From: CAVQJU01 sp963754955
GTDB lineage: Bacteria > Acidobacteriota > Vicinamibacteria > Vicinamibacterales > CAVVIG01
DNA length: 64,000 nucleotides
Reading direction: 5' to 3'
Assembly: GCA_963754955.1 (NCBI GenBank)
Contig: CAVWHY010000008.1
Location: 1-64,000, forward strand
Position numbers and translations under genes: made by a program. The notes beneath the pieces were generated by a model. The model searched no databases and was not told the origin of the DNA. It worked only from the letters and a program-made list of their open reading frames with translations. Shown here one piece after another: positions 1 to 8,813 of the stretch; position 1 is the stretch's first letter, and every line of letters starts with the position of its first letter.

Positions 1-194
1 GCCCTGCGCCGGGCATCGACGGGCTCCGGCAGACCCCACCCACGCAGTAAATCAGGATCTGCCCCGCGTCTTGAGGACACGCCGGGTCCGCTGCTTGCAG
101 CTGGTTTCAACGGGTGTTACAACTCGTCGACCCCGACTCCTGATAGAGTCTGGCCGCCAACTCGAACCTTCGGAGCCTGGACATGGGTAACGGC

Positions 195-1010
195 GTCGTC
201 CGGCGGCGTGGCCATCGCGTCCACGTAACCGAACGACCGGCCAGGGCGATCGACTGCCGCCGGTCGCCGGGCTCGGCTGTAGCACCGCACATGTGGACTC
301 CGTTCATCAACGACTTCCCGAACCGCCGGATCATACGTTTCGACGCGCCGGGGACCGGGCTCTCGAGCACGCCGCTCGATCCCGTGCCGGTGGCGTCCCT
401 CGCTGACCTTGCGGCAGCCGTGTTGGCACAGCTGCGATGCGCCCTGGGGGGATGCGATCGGGTCTTCGTACGGCGGGGCGGTCGCGCAGCAACTGGCGGT
501 CTCGATCACAGCGACCGTATCCGGCTGTCTCCGTCCTGGCGTCGACCACGTGCGGGCTCGGCGCGATGCCGGGGTCCATGGCCGCCGCGACGGGTGCTCG
601 CGACACCAGTGCGTTACTACTCACCCACGTACTCCGACCGCACGGCCGGCGCCTCCTGACGGGGGCATGACCGATTCCTCGCGACGCGCCAACACGCCAT
701 CGGGATGATGCAGGGTGCGGCGGCAGAATCCGCCGTCGCCGTACGGATATGCCATGCAGCTACTGGTGCGCCGTCCGGAGGTGGTCCAGCTGGCCGTTCC
801 TTTCTGGCCATTCCTGCGCGAAACGCTGGTCATCAGCGGCGACGACGATCCGTCGATCCCGGTGCAGAACGCCGAGATGCTCGCGCGGCGCATCCCGAAC
901 GCGCGGCTAGAGCATCGTCAAGCGCGGGAGGGCATTTGCCGCTCCGGGACGACGCGGACACCCTGGGCTCGGCGGATCAGCCGCTTCGCGAACGCGGCAC
1001 AGCAGCGGGC
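195..1010 (+). pseudogene. Decayed alpha/beta-fold hydrolase (PHA-depolymerase/lipase-like)
   Basis: Pieces of one alpha/beta hydrolase lie in order but in different forward frames. They include the N-terminal Trp-Thr-Pro-Phe segment and an Arg-Phe-Asp-Ala-Pro-Gly-Thr-Gly-Leu-Ser strand (about 295-370). A nucleophile elbow Gly-Ser-Ser-Tyr-Gly-Gly follows near 455-475, then an Ala-Thr-Thr-Cys-Gly-Leu-Gly segment (about 545-575) and a C-terminal stretch with Ile-Ser-Gly-Asp-Asp-Asp-Pro (about 825-900). The final His region, Gly-Gly-His-Leu, is in yet another frame near 930. At least five frame changes, some with missing sequence between pieces, make a real pseudogene more likely here than in the other frameshifted genes. 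The family acts on esters or polyhydroxyalkanoates, but no active product is expected. Confidence 0.6.
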
Positions 1011-2668
1011 CGAACGGAGCGTCGCGGCAGAACGGGGCCGGGCGGCACAACTGGCAACGGGAACGGGCACGTCGCCCACGCCTGACATCGATTCGAGTTT
1101 CCCGCGGTCGATCGCGCCGGCGTCGCCGTGGAGATCATGCGGCCGAAGGCGAAGTCGTAGAGCGCGATCCGCTGGGCGTCGAGCGGCTCGCCGGCCTCGA
1201 CCTTGTCGCCGAGAATCATCGACTTGCCGTTCGCCCCCTTGAACTCCGGCCACACGGGCAGACCCTTGCCATTCGGGCTGCCGGTTGTCGCGAAGTTCAC
1301 CCAGTACGACGTCATCGTCTCGGACAACGCGCGATCGCTGTCGGTCCAGGTGCGCGGTCCGTTACCGAGCGCGTACGGGATTTCAGCCGTATGGATGGCG
1401 CCGCGGCTCGGCTGGTTACCGTTCGCCGGCGGCACCTTCGTGAAGTAGTAGACGTAGGCCTTCCCTTTCTTCTGCCTCGACTGCGACACCGCCCACGACC
1501 GCATGTTCCACGCCACCTCGTCGTTGAAGCTCTTCACCTGCGCGGCGTTCGACTCGGCGTCGGAGCCCGCGGGGTAGATCTTCAGGAACTCGGCGGAGCG
1601 ATCGGCGAAGCGATCCTTGATCTGCGCGGCGAATTCCGACGCCGTCCCCTTCGGCACGCCGAAGAACGCGAAGCCGGCCTCGTTCTCGTTCGACCCGACG
1701 AGCACGTCCACGTCCGCCTGCCGGCCCTTCGCGTAGGCCGTCGACAGATCCTCGGTGACGTACCAGCCGTCCACGATCGGGCGGCCGCCGTACGCGGCCA
1801 TCTTCATGATCTCGTCGGCCGGCTTGGCGCGCAGGTCCGCGAGCGTATCGGCGCCGATCTTCAACGCCGCGTCCCTGCCGGCCTGCTCCGCTTCGGCCAG
1901 CGTCATCATCTTCTCCATCCGCACGCCCGACCACGACGCGCTCTGCGCGATGATGCGGTGATAGAGCCCGCGGCCTTCCTTCGAGCCAGCCAGCACCGAC
2001 TCGAGCGCCGCGCCGGCGGATTCGCCGACCAGCGTCACGCGTCCAGGATCCCCGCCGAACGCCGCGATGTTGGCCTGGACCCACTTGAGCGCGGCGGCGA
2101 GGTCCATGACGCCGTAGTTGCCTGACGCCTTGCGCCCGGACTCTTTCGTCAGCTCCGGATGCGCGTAGAACCCGAACGGCCCGAGGCGGTAGTTGTAGGT
2201 GACGAAGATGACGCCCTTCTTCGCGAGCGCTTCACCGTCATAGCCCGGCAGCGAGCCGGCTCCGCCGGTGAACGCGCCGCCGTAGCTCCAGACCATCACG
2301 GGGAGCTTCGCCGAGGCGGAGGCGGCCGCGGTCCAGATGTTGACGTAGAGGCAATCCTCGCTGGTCGGCGGAGGTGGCGGTGCGCCTTCCCGCCCGCGCC
2401 CACCGCCGCCACCGCCCTGCATGCACCGCGGGCCGAACGCCTCGGCCTTGCGCACGCCGTCCCATTTCGCCGCGGGCTGCGGCGCCTTCCAGCGCAGCGG
2501 GCCGACCGGCGGCGCCGCGAAGGGGATGCCCTTGAACACGCGCACGTCCGGGTTGTTGCCGGCGACCCCCGCGACGAGCCCCACATCGGTTTTCACCGGC
2601 TCGGTAACGGCCGCCGACGCGGCGGTCGCAACGAAGAGAACAGATGCCGTCAGTAACGCCTTTTTCAT
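977..2668 (-). CDS. Secreted type-B carboxylesterase
   Basis: This is a serine hydrolase of the carboxylesterase/lipase type-B family, probably periplasmic and cleaving carboxylic esters. A Sec signal peptide covers roughly the first 20 residues. Family marks are Ser-Glu-Asp-Cys-Leu-Tyr-Val-Asn (about 103-110) and the elbow Gly-Glu-Ser-Ala-Gly with Ser217. The acidic residue is likely the second Glu of Ser-Asn-Glu-Asn-Glu, and the His is in His-Thr-Ala-Glu-Ile-Pro. The homologous part ends near base 1130 at Tyr-Asp-Phe-Ala-Phe-Gly. The last 50 or so residues look unrelated and run into the pseudogene next door, so the natural stop may be lost at a junction. It is the last gene of a minus-strand run from the MBL gene at 6.4 kb. 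Confidence 0.88.
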   Translation of the reverse strand: MKKALLTASVLFVATAASAAVTEPVKTDVGLVAGVAGNNPDVRVFKGIPFAAPPVGPLRWKAPQPAAKWDGVRKAEAFGPRCMQGGGGGGRGREGAPPPPPTSEDCLYVNIWTAAASASAKLPVMVWSYGGAFTGGAGSLPGYDGEALAKKGVIFVTYNYRLGPFGFYAHPELTKESGRKASGNYGVMDLAAALKWVQANIAAFGGDPGRVTLVGESAGAALESVLAGSKEGRGLYHRIIAQSASWSGVRMEKMMTLAEAEQAGRDAALKIGADTLADLRAKPADEIMKMAAYGGRPIVDGWYVTEDLSTAYAKGRQADVDVLVGSNENEAGFAFFGVPKGTASEFAAQIKDRFADRSAEFLKIYPAGSDAESNAAQVKSFNDEVAWNMRSWAVSQSRQKKGKAYVYYFTKVPPANGNQPSRGAIHTAEIPYALGNGPRTWTDSDRALSETMTSYWVNFATTGSPNGKGLPVWPEFKGANGKSMILGDKVEAGEPLDAQRIALYDFAFGRMISTATPARSTAGNSNRCQAWATCPFPLPVVPPGPVLPRRSVRPAAVPRSRSG

Positions 2669-2680
2669 GGTTCCTCTTGT

Positions 2681-2730
2681 CAGGCAGGCCGAAGGCCTGC
2701 ACTACTTCTGCGCCTGCACTACTTCGCCCC
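2681..2730. repeat. REP-like palindrome (GGCCTGCACTAC type)
   Basis: A short palindrome, GGCC-GAA-GGCC, is followed by TGCACTAC, and the TGCACTACTTC tail is repeated once more downstream. It belongs to the family also seen near 6460, 25430, 33270, 42190 and 47550-47640. It sits where the stop codon of the gene at 3690-2690 should be and is read through in that gene's C-terminal frame. Confidence 0.7.
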
Positions 2731-3690
2731 TTATCGTCCGCACGCGACGCGCTCAGCATGTTCCGCAGACCGTAGTTTCCTTCGTGGCACGCGTATTCGT
2801 AGATCTCGTAGCCCGGCTTCGCGCTCAGATCGAGCGCGGCCGTCCACGACGCCGAGTACGTCTCCGGGTCGTCGACGGTGAACTCGTAGTGAATGGTGTC
2901 CGGGCGCGGTGCGCGTGAACTTCTCGACGAGATGCAGGCTCGAGCTCGCGACCGTGCCGCCGCCGACCCCGATCCGGTCGGTGAAGTTCATGGAATCGAC
3001 GACGAGGGTGTTGCCTTCCCAGCGGCCCCGCGGATCACCCATGTAGAGATGAATGTCCTTTCCCAGGCGAGGAGTCCTGCGGTCGATGGGGATGACTCGC
3101 GTCTCGTGGATCATCTCGTTCTGGATGACGACGTAGCCGGGACCCTGCAGGATGCGGGTGCCGTTGCCGTAGATGGCGGGCAGGATCGAGCTGACTACAC
3201 CGCGGGTGATGCAGCGGTCGTAGTAGCTGTGGAATTCGGCGGCTTCGTCCTGGCGCAGGAAGCGCGCGCGGTTCTGCGCCTGGCGCCGCTCGCCCGTCTG
3301 GCGTCAGCGCGGGCAGCCGGCCGTCCGGCGGGTCGACGACCAGCGACGTGGCGTGCGACAGCTTCGTGCCGCGCTCGAGCCAGTGCCGCGGCGCGTTGTT
3401 GGCCGCTTCGTCCTGTTCGAACGCCGTCTCCGGCCGTTCGCCTGTTGTCTTTCGCGATCTGCTCGAGGTTGGCTTTCTCGCGGCGCGTCGAACTCCGCGT
3501 CGGTCAGCGTCGGCCGATCGCCGTATTGCGTCGGCCGCTCGAACGGCACACCGATGAAGTTGTCGCTCGTGAAGGTCCCTCGCAGGTCGGGATCGCCCCA
3601 CGGCGTCTTTGGCGGTGCGTATGATCTCTGCGCGGCGACCGAGGCCGTCAGCAGCGCAACGCCGATTGCCACGCCACATCGAGTTCCCAT
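2690..3690 (-). CDS. Secreted WGDPDL-family protein, frameshifted
   Basis: This is a member of an uncharacterised secreted family with three relatives in the window (18953-20005, 49683-50654, 63115 onward). It begins Met-Gly-Thr-Arg-Cys with a signal peptide, then Thr-Pro-Trp-Gly-Asp-Pro-Asp-Leu-Arg-Gly. The conserved Val-Asp-Pro-Pro-Asp-Gly-Arg-Leu-Pro, Met-Ile-His-Glu-Thr-Arg-Val-Ile-Pro and Gly-Arg-Trp-Glu-Gly-Asn-Thr-Leu-Val-Val blocks follow in three different frames. One break is a GGG at 2902-2904 where the paralogues need GG. The C-terminal Asn-Met-Leu-Ser-Ala-Ser-Arg block runs into a REP element with no stop, so the end given is approximate. Function unknown. Confidence 0.65.
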
Positions 3691-3698
3691 CTGGCGGT

Positions 3699-4601
3699 TC
3701 ACCGCTTGACGACGAAGTTGCCGGCGGCTCCACAGGAGTCGGTACACGGCGGCGGCGGGACGTAGGTGTCCTTGATCTTCTTTCGGTACTCCGGGTAGAG
3801 CGTCTCGGGATAGCCGAGCACGGCCTCCCGCGGAAGATGATAGAGCTTCACGAATTCGTCGGCGAACGGATTCCGATCGGGCGCGAAGTGGGGCACGCTG
3901 TCGCCCGGTTCGCGCCCTTCGTAGCCCGTCACGCACCCCGCGCGGTAGTCGAGGGGCGTCCGCGAAAGCCGGAAGCTCTTCGAGACGATTTCCGGCTCGA
4001 CGAGGTACACCGGATCGGTCGCCACCATGAGGACGGTCACGACGTCGCCGTGGCGGAAGATGCGCCAGTCGATCGTGGCCTCGTCGGTCAACGGCACGCC
4101 GGTCTTGCGAATGAAGCCCGCCTTCACGTGCGTGGTCCGTGCCGCGAGCGCGCCGCCTTCCCACCGGCCCAGGGTAAAGCCGGCCTGCGTGTGAAGGGCG
4201 TGCTCGGATGGCCGCGGCCGATCATCCATCCAGATGACCATCTCGTTCCAGTCTTCCCACGCGCCGATCGTGAACGACACGATGCGGTTCGTCACGGGAT
4301 CGGTCTGGCTCGTCACTCGGAGACCAAACGGACCGAGCACCAGGTAGGCCGCGCCCCAGCCGGCGCATTGCCGCTCGACCATCGACTTCTGCGATTCGTC
4401 GTAGGACAGCGCCCGGGTGCGGGCCTCGTCGGTGAGCGCGAGCCCGAGGTAGTCCACCGGCACCGAGTCGTTCTGGACGTCTTCGGTGGCCAGGGGCGCC
4501 CACGACCCGGCGAAGTCGAACTGCGCCGACGCCGGGCTCGCCGCAAGCCCGACGAGCAGGAGCGCACCGAGCGCGCGGCGGGCTACCAGGTGGATGAGCA
4601 T
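3699..4601 (-). CDS. Secreted protein of unknown function
   Basis: The product is about 300 residues with a clear Sec signal peptide ending Ala-Ser-Ala-Gln. I chose the ATG at 4601 because it precedes the hydrophobic stretch directly and overlaps the upstream gene by only 19 bases; an in-frame ATG at 4616 is also possible. The mature part opens Phe-Asp-Phe-Ala-Gly-Ser-Trp, a phrase common in secreted beta-rich proteins. It ends in a Pro-rich segment with Cys-Thr-Asp-Ser-Cys. The layout (Cys-Ala-Gly-Trp-Gly, Arg-Trp-Glu-Gly, a Lys-Thr-Gly-Val-Pro phrase) resembles the next gene upstream, so the two may be diverged duplicates. I do not recognise a named family. Confidence 0.7.
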   Translation of the reverse strand: MLIHLVARRALGALLLVGLAASPASAQFDFAGSWAPLATEDVQNDSVPVDYLGLALTDEARTRALSYDESQKSMVERQCAGWGAAYLVLGPFGLRVTSQTDPVTNRIVSFTIGAWEDWNEMVIWMDDRPRPSEHALHTQAGFTLGRWEGGALAARTTHVKAGFIRKTGVPLTDEATIDWRIFRHGDVVTVLMVATDPVYLVEPEIVSKSFRLSRTPLDYRAGCVTGYEGREPGDSVPHFAPDRNPFADEFVKLYHLPREAVLGYPETLYPEYRKKIKDTYVPPPPCTDSCGAAGNFVVKR

Positions 4602-5330
4602 GGCGTGGGATCCCACTTGGAGCCGTCAGGCTCCTTCTTGAAGTGCGGGCTGACGATGTACGGCCCGGTCAGGTATTCAGGGTCTTCGACGATCGTCGTG
4701 ACGAGCAGGAGCCTGCCGGCATCGGCGAGCGGCGCGACGTCGAAGTGCTCCGTCACGGTCGCGCGTTCGCCGTACGGCACGCCGTTTTTCCGCAGGTAGC
4801 CGGCCCGCAGGTTCGACGTGACGACGCGCAGGCTGCCGCCGCCGGTCGGCACGGTTCCCACGTCGCCGCGGATTCTCCCTGCCAACTGCGGGGACCTGGG
4901 GACGATCGTTGTGCGCGGCGCGAAATCGGAAGAGCCGCGTCTGCGTGCCCGCGTCCGTCTCGACGCGCAGCGTGTCGGCATCCTGCCACGTGATGTGCAG
5001 CCGGCCGGGCACGCTCATGATGGCGCCCGCGCCGTAGGACTTGCACTGGTTGCCCGCGCGCTCGTCGGCCGCCGGATCCCATGCGTTGATGAGCGGCAGC
5101 GCGGCGCGTGAGGCCGGAATGCGGCGGTACTCGCCCTTGGCGGGCGTCACCATCCGGTACCGCCAGTTCTCGGTCACGTACGACACCCAGTAGCCGGTGA
5201 GATCGATCGGCGCGCGGTCCCGCGCCGCACTCGCGGCGCTGCCGCCTTGCTGTTGCGCGCGCACGGCGGTCTGTCCCGCGACTGCCGCGAGTAGCAGCAC
5301 CGTCAGCGGCGGCGGCGGCCGGCCAGCGTC
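4583..5330 (-). CDS. Secreted protein of unknown function, frameshifted
   Basis: A GTG at 5330 or 5300 starts a hydrophobic leader rich in Leu and Ala. The mature part has Asp-Leu-Thr-Gly-Tyr-Trp-Val-Ser-Tyr-Val-Thr-Glu-Asn-Trp-Arg-Tyr-Arg-Met, a segment found in a family of secreted proteins of Acidobacteriota. The frame changes near 4920 and again near 4870. The C-terminal half (Tyr-Leu-Arg-Lys-Asn-Gly-Val-Pro-Tyr and Ile-Val-Glu-Asp-Pro-Glu-Tyr-Leu) continues in a third frame to a stop at 4583. It sits between the MBL gene and its probable diverged copy. Catalytic function unknown. Confidence 0.6.
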
Positions 5331-6365
5331 TCACGACTTCTCCTTGGCGAGGCTCCGGTAGACAGCCTCGATGAAGTGATCCGTGGTCCAGGCGCCGCCC
5401 GGGTTGCCGTAGCGTCCCATGTAGCCCTTCGCCGGCTGGGCCGCCTTGACCTCGGCGAGCGATCGTCCCGCCTTGATCAGATCGCGGACTCGATCTCGAA
5501 TGATCGTCACCATGTCGCGATACTCGACGACGTCGTACTGATCGCAGAGGCGCCCGTGCCCGGGGACGACGATCGTGCCGGCCTCGCGCGTGACGACCGG
5601 CACCGAGACCACCGCCAGTTCGGCGAGCCGATTGAGCGCCGCGATCTCGCCCTGGATGCTCCCGCCGCGCTCGACGTCGATGACGGGAAACTGCCGCGTG
5701 TCGAGCACGTCGCCGGCGACGAGGACGTCGGATCGCCGGAAGAACGCGAAGACGTCGCTGTCGGTATGCGCCGCAGGCTGGTGCAGCACTTCGATCGCCT
5801 CGCCGTTCAGGTACATGTATCTTGCGCGAGTAATGAAACACCTCGGTCGGCCATCCGCCGGCCGGGGACTTCGCCATGTGGCGCAGGACGCCCTCGGCCG
5901 AGAGAATCGGAGCCACTCTCTCCGCGGCATTCTGCGCGCCGCCCCCCAGAGCGCCGGCGAAGATCTTTTCTCCGGCGTTCGCCAGCGTCTCGTTGCCGCC
6001 GACGTGATCCGCGTCGGGGCCCGTGTCGATGACGTAGCGAATGGGCTTCGGCGAGATGCGTTTGATCGCGTCGAGCACGCCAGGCGCGGCGGCAGCCGAC
6101 CCCGCGTCCACGACGACGAGGCCGTCCTCGCCGACCTGCACGCCGACGTTCGCGCCGTCGCCTCCAGGGCCGGCGATCACGAAGAACGACGGGCGAACCT
6201 CGAGAATCTCCAGGCTGCTTGAGGCGCGCGGTCGCGCGCTGCGCGACGCGCGACAGCGGCCTTCAGAGGTTCGCGGCGACTTCCATAGAGCGAGACGAGC
6301 GCCACGCAGGTCGCCGCGACGGCGGCAGCGCGGGCGCGGCGCCGGGTTGGAAGTGCCATCGTCAT
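5331..6365 (-). CDS. MBL-fold metallo-hydrolase, frameshifted
   Basis: This is a periplasmic metallo-beta-lactamase-fold protein. The N-terminal leader starts at the ATG at 6365. The domain begins Val-Ile-Ala-Gly-Pro-Gly-Gly-Asp-Gly-Ala-Asn-Val and carries Thr-Gly-Pro-Asp-Ala-Asp-His-Val-Gly-Gly-Asn in place of the usual Thr-His-x-His-x-Asp-His. The first two metal-binding His are therefore Gly and Asp. Later marks are His-Thr-Asp-Ser-Asp, a Gly-Asp-Val-Leu-Asp site and Val-Pro-Gly-His-Gly-Arg. The frame changes near 6240 and again near 5820, where one extra base breaks Lys-Tyr-Met-Tyr-Leu. It is first in the minus-strand run. A lactonase or esterase role is possible but unproven. Confidence 0.72.
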
Positions 6366-6458
6366 GATTTGTTCAGTACGGCGCTAGGCTAGCACACAAG
6401 GGATTTCAGGAGCCGCAGGCCTGACCAGCCTCCGCGGCTACGCGGTCCGGGTTCAGCG

Positions 6459-6480
6459 CGAAGGCCTGCACTACTTCTGT
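6459..6480. repeat. REP-like half-element
   Basis: GAAGGCCTGCACTACTTCTG matches the arm and tail of the element at 2681-2712, without the left arm. It lies directly upstream of the promoter-like TATACT of the gene starting at 6492. Confidence 0.55.
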
Positions 6481-6485
6481 ATACT
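6480..6485 (+). promoter_or_regulatory. -10 box (TATACT) for a likely leaderless mRNA
   Basis: TATACT lies 6 bases before the ATG at 6492 and is preceded by TG. No Shine-Dalgarno sequence fits between. The near-identical TGTATACTGCGC precedes the start at 16798. Confidence 0.5.
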
Positions 6486-6491
6486 GCGCGG

Positions 6492-7551
6492 ATGACACGC
6501 TGGATTTTCTCACTGGCCGCCGGCGTCGTGCTCGCGGCCGCAGGATCGGCCGCACAAGCGCCGGCGGCCCGCGTCGTGCGCCCGAACGCCGTCATTCACT
6601 CCGTCGCCGATCTGGATCGGTCGATCGCCTTCTATCGCGACGCCGTCGGACTGACGCCGGATCCGTCGCCGGAGTTTCCCTCGGGCTCCTCGCGCGAGCT
6701 CGGCGCGTTGACGCGCGCGCCCGGGGCGACCGTGCGCGCCGCGACGCTGCAGGTTCCGGGCGGCGACGTGCGCCTGACCCTCGTGCAGTTTTCCGGCGTC
6801 GATGCGCGGCCGGTCCGCCAGCGCCTTCAGGATCCCGGCAGCGTGAAGCTGGTCCTTCGCGTGAAGGACATGGATGCCGCCTTCGCGCGCGTGCGCGATC
6901 GCATCGCCGGCGTCTACACCGAAGGCGGCGCGCCCATCAGGCCGGAGGGTCCCGCGGCCGTGAATCGCGCGGTCATCATGCGCGATCCCGACGGCTACCC
7001 GCTCGAGTTCGCGTTCCAGGGAGGGCCGGTCTCCGCCGATGTGCCCGCGTCGTCCATCGTCATCGGCGGCTGGGCGACATTCATCGTCGGCGACGTGGCC
7101 GCGACGCTCGAGTTCTACCGCGACCGCCTGGGCTTTCAACCGACGGGCAATCCGACGCCGCTGTCGCCGGCGGTCCTGAGCCTGCAGGGCACGCCGACGG
7201 CCACAGGATCGATGAGCGCCGGGGTCAGGCCGCCGGGGGCTGCCGCGACCTGGCGCATGTACGACTTCAGAAACGTGGAGCGCGCGCGGCTCGCCGGCCG
7301 GCTGCAGGATCCCGGAACCCCCGCGGTGTCGTTCCTCGTGGAGAACGTCCCCGCGCTGCTCGCGAGGCTCAAGGCCGCAGGAGTGACCGTGGACACCGAC
7401 GGGGGCGAAGCCGTCAACGTCGACGGCAGACTGCGCGCGTTCGTCCGCGACCCCAACGGCCTGCTGATCGAGCTCGTCGAGGCCGGCGCGGCATTGAGAA
7501 CGCGGAGACGATCGGTCAACGCAGAGATCGCGGAGATCGCCGAGACAACAC
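6492..7551 (+). CDS. Secreted tandem VOC (glyoxalase-fold) protein
   Basis: After a signal peptide of about 25 residues come two vicinal-oxygen-chelate modules. Each has the Ser-Ile-Ala-Phe-Tyr-Arg-Asp or Thr-Leu-Glu-Phe-Tyr-Arg-Asp helix and the Arg-Asp-Pro-Asp/Asn-Gly motif. The last module ends Asp-Pro-Asn-Gly-Leu-Leu-Ile-Glu-Leu-Val-Glu near 7490. The substrate cannot be told; VOC proteins are metal-dependent lyases, isomerases or dioxygenases. No stop follows the domain. The frame runs into an inverted repeat (7515-7590) and stays open as a meaningless overlap of the next gene to 8780, so the end given is approximate and the natural stop seems lost. Confidence 0.75.
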
Positions 7552-7590
7552 AAATCGGATTGTTTCTCGCGCGCTCTCTGCGATCATCGG
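7510..7590. repeat. Inverted repeat with iterated GAGATCGC words
   Basis: The left arm GCAGAGATCGCGGAGATCGC is answered by a looser right arm, TCTCGCGCGCTCTCTGCGATC in part. The element lies at the 3' end of the VOC gene and is translated in its open frame. It is one of about ten intergenic elements of this architecture. Confidence 0.6.
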
Positions 7591-7608
7591 CGTCAGTTGA
7601 GGTCAGTG

Positions 7609-8800
7609 ATGCGACAGATCGCAGGCATTCTCGGAATCACCGGTCTGGTTCTCGTCCTCTCGGGCCCGGGGCTGCGGTCGCAGACGGGCAAACCTGCCGC
7701 GCCCGTCTTCAAGGTCGACCCGTTCTGGCCCAAGTGGCTGCCCAACCGCTGGAGCATGCAGCAGGTCACCGGGATCGGCATCGATCCGCAGAACGATCAC
7801 ATCTGGTTCATCAACCGGGCAGCGGCGGCCAATCCCGACGAGATCGGCGGCGACCTGAACAAGATCGACTGCTGCATCCGCGGACCGGAGATCATCGAGC
7901 TCGATCAGGAAGGCAACGTCGTGCACGCGTGGGGCGGACCCGGGTACATCCCGGAGTGGCCGACCGCGCTGCAGACCGTGATCGCCGACTCGAAAGGGTT
8001 CATCTGGGTGTCCGGCACCGCCGCGCAGGACAGCATCCTGAAGTTCACGAAGGACGGCACGCTCGTGTGGGACTTCGGCCATCGTCCGCCGAAGGACAAC
8101 CCGAACTTCAAAGAGAACAACCAGATGACGGACTCCTTCGTGAGCAAGGGACGCTTTCAGCTCGACGAAGCCGCCAACGAGATTTACATCATCAACCAGC
8201 GGCGCGTGGTCATCTACGACATGACGACCGGCGCGTTCAAGCGCGGATGGGGCGGCCACGGCATGCCGCTCAGCGAGATCACGAACGATCCGCTCCCGAC
8301 CTACAAGTGGACCGGCGGACCGCCGCCGGACGAGAAGAACATGGTGCCCGACCTGCATTTCGTCGAGATCTCGAAGGACCGCAAGGTGTATATCGGCGAG
8401 CGCGGACAGAACCGCATCGAGGTCTTCACGACGGATGGCCGGTTCCTCCAGGAGTTCTACGTGTCGCCGAACACGCCGTCACAGCGCGCCGAGGATTGCG
8501 GCGGCCTCTACCATCCGAAGTTCCCGCCGTGCGGCACCACCTACAAGCTGGCGCTGTCGCGCGACCCGCAGCAGAAGTACGCTCTACGTCGCCGACGGCA
8601 CGAACGACAAGGTCTGGATCCTCGATCGCCAGAGCGGCAGGACGCTCGGCAGCTTCGGCCGCAACGGCACCTACGCCGGCCAGTTCCACTGGATCAACGC
8701 GATCGCGATGGATTCGAAAGGCAACCTCTACACGGGCGAGGTCGAAGAGAACAAGCGCATCCAGAAGTTCGTGCCCGTGATCGAGTCCGCGCGTCGGTAG
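7609..8800 (+). CDS. NHL/six-bladed beta-propeller protein, frameshifted
   Basis: This is a secreted beta-propeller of the NHL or peptidyl-amidating-lyase-like type. I chose the ATG at 7609 rather than the TTG at 7597. After a signal peptide comes Val-Asp-Pro-Phe-Trp-Pro-Lys-Trp-Leu-Pro, shared with the paralogue at 16798. Blade repeats follow, with Ile-Leu-Lys-Phe-Thr-Lys-Asp-Gly, Ile-Tyr-Ile-Ile-Asn-Gln and Ile-Glu-Val-Phe-Thr-Thr-Asp-Gly. At 8579-8581 one extra base separates Gln-Lys-Tyr from Leu-Tyr-Val-Ala-Asp-Gly, and the rest continues in the next frame to the stop at 8800. It converges on the quinoprotein gene with only 13 bases between. The ligand is unknown. Confidence 0.78.
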
Positions 8801-8813
8801 GCCGATCACTGCC

